Assembly: GCF_964204865.1 (NCBI RefSeq)
Contig: NC_135262.1
Span: forward strand, 14,880,001 to 14,944,000
Length of the DNA: 64,000 nt
From: Styela clava
Lineage: Eukaryota; Chordata; Ascidiacea; Stolidobranchia; Styelidae
Direction: 5' to 3'
Numbering within the stretch: position 1 is the first letter of the stretch; the number at the start of each line of letters is the position of its first letter. Below are positions 1 to 8,458 of this stretch, one piece after another. Both the position numbers and the translations under genes were made by a program. The notes beneath the pieces are model-generated. The model did not search any database, was not told the DNA's origin, and saw nothing but the letters and a program-made list of their open reading frames with translations.

Positions 1-823
1 CATGGCGACTTGGCAGGAAAAACAGTTGATTATTTCAGGAGAAAATCTGAGAATTTGAAATTTTCTCGTCTTTATTCCTGTGGAATGTGAGCACGCCAAA
101 ATTATTCATTATTGGATGGATCGTACCGCATCGCCTTCCGGATCTCCCAGGCAAATAAACCCCACGTCGTCGGTGAAGAACTGATAAAGCCCTGTCTCAT
201 CGAAGCAGCTACTTTGGGAAAGCAGCAATCTACCAAGTTAATTTGACTAATAAACAATACAATCAAACATCGTATTTCTAAAACGAGTGACGATATTTTA
301 CAGCACGTTGTGGAAGATTTAAGGACCAGTCCGTTGTTCTCTTTGCAATTAGATGAATCCACGGATGTTTCTCCATGTGCTCAATTATTGTTTTATACTC
401 TGTGCATTTCCGAAAACGACATTATTTCAGTTACAAGGGGCACCGCAGACATGATTTCCTGCTGATGGTGGCTGGATGGATGATGGATGATGATCGATCG
501 GTACTTTCCTGGAATTGTAGAACAACACTAGGACATGTGGATTTGTAAATCATTTTTGTGCAAAGAAAGCACCATTAGTGATACCGATATTTTCAGATTT
601 TATTTTCCAGTTTGCGTAAAGATTTAGTTCTCAAAATTGATTTTGCAAGGACAGACATCGGAAAATTATGGACTAGCCTCCAACATGAATATACCATTCT
701 CTCTAAGAAGGCATTGAGATTTTCGATTCAATGTCCTTCAACTTACCGCTGTGAAGTAGGATTCTCTGCAATGACATCTATTAAAACAAAATATCGGAGT
801 AAGCTTATGATTGATTAAATCTC
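1..823 (+). pseudogene. hAT transposase relic (ZBED5/SCAND3-like), copy 1
   Basis: Decayed DNA-transposon coding sequence, cut by the left window edge. Translated in shifting + frames it shows the order of ZBED5/SCAND3-like hAT transposases: a KPH-V-GEEL-KPC block near 155-200, a block ending FSLQLDESTDVSPCAQLL near 335-390, then a C-terminal dimerisation (hATC) block at 612-818 with LWTSLQHEY and a CEVGFSAMTSIKTKYRS-type ending. The frames are broken by stops and indels, and the middle of the protein is missing: near 470-500 it is replaced by a short GGATGGATGATG-type filler. It stops abruptly near 820, where lectin-upstream sequence begins. The same relic, with the same filler and junction, recurs at 60120-60940. 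It cannot make a transposase. Family assignment is from conserved blocks recognised by eye. Confidence 0.8.
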
Positions 824-1700
824 AAATCGAACACGTATATACAATGAAACTGATTTTCCTTTTCTTCTGATTTCTATTTTGACACGTTACTCATAGTGTG
901 GTAGGTTCCATTACATTTGAACCCACGTACATTTGAACCCATGACAATTGCACCTGTATGCTATTGCACCTATGAAATTTTTTTTGTTTCACGGATAGTT
1001 AAACCCATACTAACCCTAACCCATGGGTTTTAGCACCCGCATATAGATTGAATCCGTGGATATACGCATGGGTTCAAATGTACATGGGTTCAAATGTACG
1101 GTCACCAGTGTGGTACGATACCCTTTTTCCTTTTTATGCTACAAAAAGCTGACATTTTCTCGAGTGTATATGTGTGAGCGTTGACGTTGCCGAAAATCAA
1201 TCACCAGTTTGATATCATGAGAAACTTCACTTCATAAGTGGCCTCCTATTAATATACGCAAGGAATGCAAAAGAGGCTAACTGAAAACAACCATAGTATT
1301 TGACCTCTCTTAACTACGAAAGTGAGGCTGGAAGAATATGTTTTTCGAAAAGGTTCATCAAAGTTTTTCAATATTTTTTACGGGTTTTCTTTAAAATTGA
1401 ATTATAATCAGATCAAGAGATACGTTTACTTTTGTCTCCATTTAGCCTAATTATTTATTTAGTATGTCAACAATGAAAGCCTCAACATTTTTTGGCGTAC
1501 AACCGTATCTTTCTCCCATCACCAGAAATTCGCATTAGACCGTTCATATTCATTTTCACATCAGATTAGAAATAAACCATTATAAATTAGATAGGCTGAA
1601 ACTATTACATTGATGATGGCAATATTTACATATCGAACTAAAATCTAAACTGAACTATATAAGGTTTTAAACCAAAGTCTCTGTTCTCCGTAACTAGTAT
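824..1700 (-). other. Inverted copy of the lectin G upstream block
   Basis: Reverse-complemented, this stretch matches the 5' flank of G1 (about 13490-14230) and of G2 (about 49110-49850). Shared landmarks include the ATACGTGTTTGATTTG-type sequence just before the start codon and the AATCTGATGTGAAAATGAAT stretch. The gene it once served, on the minus strand, has been replaced by the hAT relic to its left. A 204-bp MITE interrupts it. No coding exon remains here. Confidence 0.75.
904..1107. mobile_element. 204-bp MITE with 8-bp target duplication (family W, copy 1)
   Basis: Bounded by GTGTGGTA at 896-903 and 1108-1115. The unoccupied site at about 26597 reads CATAGTGTGGTACAATA. Ends are GGTTCCATTACATTTGAACC and ACGGTCACCA, with inward-facing repeats of a TTTGAACCCATGTACA-type unit and a telomere-like CTAACCCTAACCC inside. 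No coding capacity. An 8-bp duplication is typical of hAT-mobilised elements, but the transposase source is inferred. Confidence 0.9.
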
Positions 1701-2380
1701 TGATAAAGTCATATATAATCTTCGCTATACTTACCTTTGTTTTCAACTTCACCTTTCACGTTGCTTACCATTAGACATTATTATCGGTTGGGATTACGCT
1801 AGACTTACTAACTTTACCTGCTCTATGCATTTGCGCCAATGGATTTGTATACGTTTAATGCATGGGTACTGTAGCAAGGATAACAATGACCATTCTGTTT
1901 GATTTATAAGTCTTGCTGCCACAATATACCTTTCTCCAAAGATACTTTTTAATAAATATTTTGAACCCGCATTTATCATCGTAACTAGCAGAAAGTTTCA
2001 TACAATATTGATGCTTGCTTTGACAAATGACGATAACCACATTTTGATTGTGTTCAACAATGAAGTATTTCATACCCCAAATATAGTGAAAATTTTGCCA
2101 TTCATAACCAATTTTGCCTTGTACTGATAGATATTTTATCTTTTTTTAGTCACAACATGGCACCAATGAAAAATTTCACGTTTATGATTCATTGTCAGAC
2201 AAATTGTTATCCCAGTCTGACGTAGTTACATGACAAAACGTAGAAAACACCGGTAGTTACGTTACAAATTGATAAAACGTTTTAAAAATACTGGGGTACC
2301 GAGTCTCTAGCGGGGCACCGTGGGTCGGACAAGGGTCAGCGGGCCGTATGTTGCACCCCTCAAACTTACACTATAGCTGT
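1701..2380. other. Non-coding flank with a degenerate hAT-like end
   Basis: No supported gene. Near 2310-2365 the reverse complement begins GAGGGGTGCAACATACGGCC, which resembles terminal sequences of many hAT elements. The same stretch recurs at 27370-27880 and 61820-62500. In copies 1 and 3 it joins truncated gypsy sequence at about 2380; in copy 2 it continues into other flank before the complete gypsy element. Confidence 0.45.
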
Positions 2381-5300
2381 AAGTTCTTCAATAAAGACCA
2401 CCATCTTCAGTTCGGATCAGATACGATCTGATGACAACTTGTCGTTCAATTCTACATTTGCGCCATCTTTTCCCACGGTCCGGCTTTATTCTGACCAACT
2501 GACCCGGATACAATTTCATCAGCTCCCTCGTTAGCTTGAATGTCTTTACGCTTCTTTAAATGGGGTTCGATATTCGTAACAATTTTCGGACGCAAAAGAG
2601 ATTTTGATGTTGGAAGCAGAGTTCTTGTGCGTCTTCCAAATAACCTTTGTGCTGGTAAACCTGGTATTCCTTCACTCGGCGTATTACGCCAATCGAGCAA
2701 CGCAAGAAATACATCACCCTTACTCTCAATAGCTTTTATCATTATGCTCTTCATTTGTTTAACGGCGGACTCTGCTTTGTCGTTGCTTTGGCTATATGTA
2801 GGAGAGCTTGTAACATGCTGAAATTCATAATCTTCAGCAAATATTCTAAATTCCTCGTTACTATATTAAGGAGCGTTGTCAGAAATCAGTTTTTCTGGTA
2901 AGCTGTGTCTAGCCATGTGTTGTTTCAACGCTTTGATAACTTCTGCAGATGTGGTCGTATGAAGTCTGTCAACTTCGCAAAAATTGGAGTAAAAATCAAC
3001 TGTTACCAGACAGTTTCTGCCTTGCAGTTCAAATAAATCGGACGCAATAATTTGCCATGGTCGAGAAGGAATCTCATGGTGAATTATCGGCTCTTTTTGT
3101 TGATTAGGTTGAAACACTCGACAAGTAGTGCATGACGAGACATAATCATGTATGTCACTGGCCATTTTTGGCCAGAGTAGAACCTCTCTTGCCCTACGAA
3201 TGAAAGCCTGTATTCCAATGTGACTTGCGTGTATGCGCTGCAGAATATATTGTTTGGCAGATTCTGGTACCACAATGCGACATCCTTTCGAAATTAGCCC
3301 ATTTTGAACAGTAAGTTCTTCTCTAAAATTGAAATATTCTTGCATGGACCGTGGAAGCTGTTTCTTGGTAATCGGCCATCCATCTTCAATGATGGCTCTA
3401 AGAGTTTGCATTGACGATTCTTTCTGTGTCAATTTTTGTAAAACATGCATTGTTTTGTCCAACACTGGAATATCTTCCAACATATCAATTTCTTCAATTT
3501 CATTAGCCAGTGACAGTTGGAATACATCATCTTTACCAATCGTGTCAGTACTTTTATCAATATATGCTCGGCTCAGACTATCGGCAATGAACATATTTGC
3601 ACCTTTTTTGTAATTTACCACAAAGTCATATTTTTGTAATTGAAGAAGCATTCTTTGTAGTCGTCGTGGTGCATCTACTAATGGCTTTTAGTAATAGTTT
3701 CGAGTAGTTTGTGATCGGAGTCAACTCGTACAGTCCTTTCATACACATAGTGTTTAAATTTTTCCATGCCAAACAAAATCGCCAAGACTTTTTTTTATTT
3801 GGGCATAATTGCACTCAGTAGATGTCAGGGCACGTGAAGCATAAGCAACAGGGTGGTCATTTTGCATCAAGCAAGCTCCCAAGCCCTTTGAAGAAGCATC
3901 ACATTGTAGGACAATAGGGGCTTTCTCATCATAATATTGCAAAATAGGAGATTTCATCAGAGTATCTTTCATTGTATTGAAACATGTACCGTGTACTTTT
4001 TTGTCCCATATGAACTCATTATATTTTCTAATAAGTTTTCTAATAGGTGCACTAATTTGAGATAATTTCGGAGCAAATCGCTGTAGAAATATTGTGTTAG
4101 CCAAAATTCTTTGCACCCCTTGTTTATCAGTCGGATGAGGCATATCTCTGATACCTTCCAATTTTGCCAAATCTGGTTTTAAACCGTCTTTGCTGATAAC
4201 GAGACCCAAGTAAGCAACTTATGTTTTCATATATTGTAATTAATCTTTATTCAATTTAATACCCTTCTCTCTAGATCTTTGTAGAAGATCATAAATTTTT
4301 TTTCTTGTTATCGGGCGTTGCCTATTCTATGGTATCACCCACACCATATATCAAGATATCATCGGTAACTGGCATAACTTCACTTAAACCATTAAGAGCA
4401 AAGTTCAGACGGCGCACAAACTCTTCAGGGGACGGCTTAAGTCCGAATGCCATTCTTCGCCACCTATAGCGACCCCATGGAGTACCAAACGTTGTCAGAT
4501 AACTACTTCTAACATCGAGTTCAATATTTCCAAAAAACCATTTTTAACATCGGCAATGGTGAATACTTTTGCCTTGTGCAAGTGAGGTAGGTAATACATC
4601 GTCAATAGTAGGCATTGGATGATTGTTTCGTTCTAAAGCCTTATTCAAAGGCTTTGGGTCAAAACATAAACGAATATTTCCAGATTTCTTTGATACTACA
4701 ATCAAATTTGAAATCCAGGGCGTATAACAATCTACAGGGGATATAATACCGTCATTCACCAATCTGTCCAGCTCATTCTTAACCTTGTTTTGAAGTGATA
4801 ATGGTACTTTTCGCACTGGCATTTGAACTGGAGTAACCGTATTATCAACCTCCAGTTTCAATTTTCCTTCAAGTTTGCCCGTGCCAGTAAATATATCAGC
4901 AAACTCGGCAAAAATTTGGCTGAGCGACATCTTGGAGAATTTTTCCAAATTACATGAATTGGAAATGGTACAAAAAATATTTTCATAATTGACAGTAACT
5001 AAATTCAGTTCTTGAATTGCCCCAAATACCAGTAATGGTAATAATGGTTGTTTTAAAACCATAAAATTTAAAAAATAAGATATACGATTTTTCGGATTAT
5101 AAACCGGTAAAGAAATCTTCCCCAAAGGCCAGATTAACGTCTTGTTGTACATTGATAATTCAGCAGATGTAGGTACTAGTTTAATTAATTTATAGTCGTT
5201 GCTGTCCTCAATATATTGGCTCTTCGAAATAACATTAACATAACAACAACTTCTTATGAGATAAATGGGTACTGCTATTGGTATAAATTTTTTCAAACAT

Positions 5301-5580
5301 ATCAATGTCATTTTTATAATAAGTATCGACACGTTCAGCATTTGGGCCATCGGTACCATGGTTATATTTAGTTCTCAGTCGACATTTTACTGCAAAGTGA
5401 TTTTTAATATTGCATCTGTTGCAAACTTTACCCCACGCTGGACAATAATTTGTACCAAAAATGTGCTCTTTACCACAAAATTTACACTCACGGATATTGA
5501 GTTTGCTCTCAATATTTCTCTTTCAATTTGCTCTCCATATTGATGATTTTCGACATTCGACAGAGGTGGAAACATCACAC
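2381..5580 (-). pseudogene. gypsy pol region (CCHC, PR-RT, RNase H, integrase), copy 1
   Basis: In element order: a zinc-knuckle region (5387-5578); protease tail and start of RT (4544-5359), with the CYTPWISNLIVVSKKSG and RLCFDPKPLNKALE blocks; connection/RNase H start (3754-4209), with DASSKGLGACLMQ and YASRALTSTE; and RNase H end plus integrase (2452-3651). The integrase shows an HHCC zinc-binding pattern (HASHIG, CTTCR), a first acidic residue in ASDLFEL and a second in SDNAP. The third, glutamate, would lie upstream of 2754, where frames shift. Several frameshifts separate the blocks and an in-frame stop lies next to SDNAP. Dead copy; Ty3/gypsy assignment is secure from block order. Confidence 0.85.
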
Positions 5581-5997
5581 ACGGTTCTGAAATGTGTCAA
5601 GTGATAGTGCCGTTATGGTTTAGTAATCATGCATAGTTGGCGCGTTTTCTTACCATTTCTAGTTTATCTTATTGCATTTTCATTCAAACTACGCTTATCA
5701 CAACCTCCAACTCCGAGTACACAGGTATATTTATTTTTGAGATATAAATATACTTAGTTATATGAAGATTTATTCACATAGTTTTATGATATGCTTGTTG
5801 TAGTTCAACTGGACCCAATGTATCGAAGACAATCACACAGTAGGTCCTTCTTGCATTTATAGTTCATATTTTATGTAAATCAAACTGTTAGAATTTTAAT
5901 TCGTTTATATCGTCAATTTTAATTTTTAAGACTTCACATTCTGAGACTTTCTTACAAAAATCTTAGCTTATTCATATTTATCCCGATAAAGGAAAGT

Positions 5998-6195
5998 TCA
6001 TGGACCCCGCACACTCGTCAGATTACCAGTCAAACTTAGTTTTTGGATTAGTTGACCAGTTAATTGTTCCATATGCAGGACTTTGATAAGGTAATCATAT
6101 AACAGGGACTGACATTGATTTGCCCATTCAGAACATTTATTATGAGTTGCGTTGACATACTCCATCGACGACTTCATTGTTTCCAGGCGAATCAT
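5998..6195 (-). pseudogene. gypsy gag remnant
   Basis: A 65-residue open stretch between the CCHC region and the primer-binding site, in the position of gag. It contains NKCSEWANQCQSLLYDYLIK. The same peptide recurs at 32348-32545 and in solo scraps near 11.9 and 46.4 kb, so it is element sequence and not a host gene. The rest of gag has no long frame here. Confidence 0.6.
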
Positions 6196-6515
6196 TGTCG
6201 ACTCATGAGCTCGACAGCGATCAATACTCTTTGCAAGAGTTAAATCTCGTTTTTGTAAAAATCTTCGTCTAAGGTGATTATCGAGTACTCCATCAATTAT
6301 CTATTATCAATTATAGTCAATAGAGTTGCAGTACGCAGGATAGGACTTGCAGGCAATTTCATAGTAGTCCCACGACCTTTTAAATATCTTCCAATTTAGA
6401 GACAAACTGCCACTTTTAACATTAAATGGCGCTGGAGTAGGAAGATTCATTTTCTATCTGCAGATGAGCAATTTTATGTAGGCGTAATTCGTATCCTCGC
6501 TATTCCACAATAGAA

Positions 6516-6530
6516 CCACTTCTGACACCA
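6516..6530 (-). other. Retrotransposon primer-binding site (tRNA-Leu)
   Basis: The plus strand reads CCACTTCTGACACCA, the 3' end of a eukaryotic tRNA-Leu including CCA; the element strand is its complement, TGGTGTCAGAAGTGG. It directly abuts the LTR boundary, as expected for minus-strand priming. Confidence 0.9.
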
Positions 6531-6704
6531 TGTTTCGTTTCTTAATTGCTATCTGCTCAGAATAGAAATTCGTATACAACTGAACTACGTTTATTGAGAA
6601 CAGCGGCACCACGTTAAACAATACAACAAAACAACGATCATAAACAAACGTCTAAAAGTTAACACAACTGTATATCGACGGGTCTTACTACCTACTGAAT
6701 ACAG

Positions 6705-6830
6705 CGCGAAACACCGCGAAACAGCGCGATAGAGCGCAAAACAGCGCAAAATAGCGCGAAACAGAGGAAAACAGCGCGAAACAGAAGGAAACCAGCGCAA
6801 AACAGAGGGAAACAGCGCAAAACAGGAGAC
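6705..6830. repeat. Left minisatellite arm (RAAACAGCGC)n
   Basis: Imperfect tandem copies of a 10-bp unit alternating GCGAAACAGC and GCAAAACAGC, some copies interrupted. Complementary to the array at 7297-7465. Confidence 0.85.
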
Positions 6831-6960
6831 GCAGTCATTACCACCTCCTGCCACGAAAGAACCACGGCGCCTCTCGCCATGGTTTTATGGCGCTATTTCC
6901 GGCATATATACAAGGTTATGTACCGGATTAAAGGTCATCATGCGAAATTTTATCTACCTT

Positions 6961-7074
6961 TTTGGTGCTCCAGAAGTATGTGCAGCAATATGTCGCACAA
7001 CCTGAATCCGCAACACACACACATACTATTTTCAGGTTGGGCGCCATCTTGGTGCACATACTTCTGGAGGTCCC
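6961..7074. mobile_element. Small nested MITE inside the Mutator-like MITE
   Basis: Inverted ends of about 40 bp: CTCCAGAAGTATGTGC near 6967, and its complement GCACATACTTCTGGAG near 7050-7066, each followed inward by a CAACCTGA-type stretch. A telomere-like CCTAACCCTAACCCTAA lies just outside at about 7079-7096. Confidence 0.6.
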
Positions 7075-7296
7075 TTTTTACCTAACCCTAACCCTAAAGC
7101 CAACCATATCCATATGGAAAATGTTCTAAATTATGGTACCCAAAATGTGTCACCAGCAGGGGCAGACCTGCCATTACAGCATTACTGGCTACATACGTTG
7201 GTTCGTGTTTTTAATTTGCTGCCGTGGTACTCCAACTCAAAACAAAGTGCCCCGAACTCATTGCAAAATTTTTTTCTGCTTCACACTGTTTTCCTC

Positions 7297-7465
7297 TGTT
7301 TTGCGCTCTTTCGCGCTGTTTCCCCACTGTTTTGCGCTGTTTCCCTCTGTTTTGCGCTGTTTCGCGCTGTTTTGCGCTGTTTCGCGCTGTTTTGCGCTGT
7401 TTCGCGCTGTTTTGCGCTGTTTCGCGCTGTTTTGCGCTCTTTGTGGTGTTTCGCGCTGTATTCAG
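7297..7465. repeat. Right minisatellite arm (GCGCTGTTTY)n
   Basis: Regular alternation of GCGCTGTTTC and GCGCTGTTTT in a 20-bp higher-order unit. It is the complement of the left arm, so the transcript would fold into a long hairpin. Open frames here (CFALFCAVSR repeats) are repeat artefacts. Confidence 0.9.
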
Positions 7466-7579
7466 TAAGTAGTAAGACCGGTATATCGACTGCTGAGCCA
7501 GACGAATAGATGAGATGCATTGCGCCGCAACAATTAGCGCTACTCATCATTTACGTCACAGTAATCACATTACGTCACA

Positions 7580-7789
7580 GGTCTAACCATTCTTTTAACG
7601 TTAAAAAGCATGTTATTGCCAGTATGTGTGGACAATTTTCGTGGATAATTTGTAAAAAGCAATTCTTAGGTAATGTCTTCACAAAAGTAAAGCAGTTAGC
7701 TAGCTGTTCATTCGGTCACTTATTTATACAGCTTTACAAAGTCCAAAGAAAACTTTGAACAATGAAACCATATGAAAGTTCGCGTTTAA
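7580..7789. other. Flank between gypsy and M1, no gene seen
   Basis: About 210 bp also found at 33132-33341. It starts with GGTCT, the gypsy target sequence, so it is the ancestral insertion flank. An 82-codon frame spanning it has no recognisable features. Confidence 0.6.
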
Positions 7790-8390
7790 TCACATTTCAC
7801 ACAAAACCCCAAGGGATCTGTGAGAAGAATTTTCACCAAACATTCTGTGGCCTACACTGTTCGGATTTTGATTCAACGTTAATGCCCACGTAAGATCTTT
7901 GCAAGTGAAGACTTACACTCGTGTTTATTGTCACTCCCGTCCAAATGTGATGGTAATGATGCCGATGACGGTTCGTGACCGAATAAGTGATCTTTGCTGT
8001 ACATATTTTCTGCATTTCCGCCGATGCTTTGACAACTCGCTTTTGCTTGGTCTAGATATAGTCGGTTATCATTTGTGATCAACACGTAACACTTTCCATT
8101 GTAAACTCCATCGCAATTTTCTAAATACAAGTGAAAATGTGTAAGATGGTCGATAGTTATCTTATAATGAATATATATATATAAAACTATTTTATTATTA
8201 TTACGAGCTTTTATATTATGATCTCTGAAACATTTCCACAAAGTTTAAAACTCAATTAAAAGTAATCGTAGAGAACCTGGAGAGAAAAACTTGTATATCA
8301 TACCTAAATCTCTTCTTGTCATACACTTCTCTTCCGAATCGTTTATTCTGGTATCAATACCTTTTGCTATACCATCAACGTCGGCAATAT
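7790..8390 (-). pseudogene. M1: minus-strand G-type lectin relic
   Basis: Three pieces of a collagen-type lectin gene remain on the minus strand. The neck exon (8304-8390, 87 nt, GT/AG borders kept) reads DIADVDGIAKGIDTR. A CTLD exon (about 8123 down to 7916) starts with ENCDGVYNGKCYVLI. The 3' half of the last exon (about 7790-7897) ends in CEM plus stop. The CTLD exon lacks about 20 bp after SKDHL, shifting the frame. The intron and first half of the last exon are deleted, joining intron sequence to coding sequence near 7900. No signal-peptide/collagen exon lies upstream, where element E sits. Clearly dead; G1 is the intact relative. Confidence 0.85.
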
Positions 8391-8458
8391 CTAATGGTAA
8401 AAATTGCGGTAATCGACTACTGATCATACGCTTGTTTATTTGTGACAGTGATTAACTA

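Larger units (their letters stand above)
6680..7481. mobile_element. Mutator-like MITE with minisatellite arms
   Basis: Inserted in the LTR and flanked by the 9-bp repeat TATATCGAC (6671-6679 and 7482-7490), present once in the other LTRs. Ends are inverted repeats, GGTCTTACTAC...GTAGTAAGACC, continuing through ACTGAATACAGCGCGAA. Each arm then runs into arrays of a 10-bp unit (GCGCTGTTTY and its complement). A 9-bp duplication and long inverted ends fit Mutator-like elements. There is no transposase. Long open frames over the arrays are repeat translations, not genes. Confidence 0.85.
2381..7579 (-). mobile_element. Ty3/gypsy LTR retrotransposon, 3'-truncated copy 1
   Basis: Minus-strand retrotransposon. 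Right to left it has a 5' LTR (6531-7579, itself interrupted by a MITE), a tRNA-Leu primer-binding site, gag remnants, a CCHC knuckle, then protease/RT, RNase H and integrase. The 3' end and 3' LTR are absent: at about 2380 internal sequence joins flanking DNA directly. The base run after the LTR, GGTCT at 7580-7584, is the one that flanks the complete copy at 28134-33131, so both descend from one insertion that was later duplicated. Frames are interrupted by frameshifts and stops, so the copy is not expected to be autonomous. Confidence 0.9.
6531..7579 (-). repeat. gypsy 5' LTR, split by an inserted MITE
   Basis: LTR sequence runs from TGTTTCGTTTC at 6531 to ATTACGTCACA at 7579, so TG...CA on both strands. 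An AATAAA signal is read on the element strand at 6592-6597. Foreign DNA (6680-7481) splits it; without that insert it is about the size of the 247-bp LTR at 32885-33131. Confidence 0.9.

Noticed and set aside
6516-6530. Possible tRNA-Leu gene fragment.
   Set aside because: Only the 3' end with CCA matches, and it abuts an LTR, so it is a primer-binding site.
7079-7096. Telomere or interstitial telomere array.
   Set aside because: Under three full repeats, inside a MITE; too short to be telomeric.
7114-7550. Overlapping open frames of 82-131 codons with CFALFCAVSR-type repeats on both strands (also 6591-6880).
   Set aside because: They are translations of a 10-bp minisatellite whose length is not a multiple of 3. 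No start context, splice or domain evidence supports a protein.
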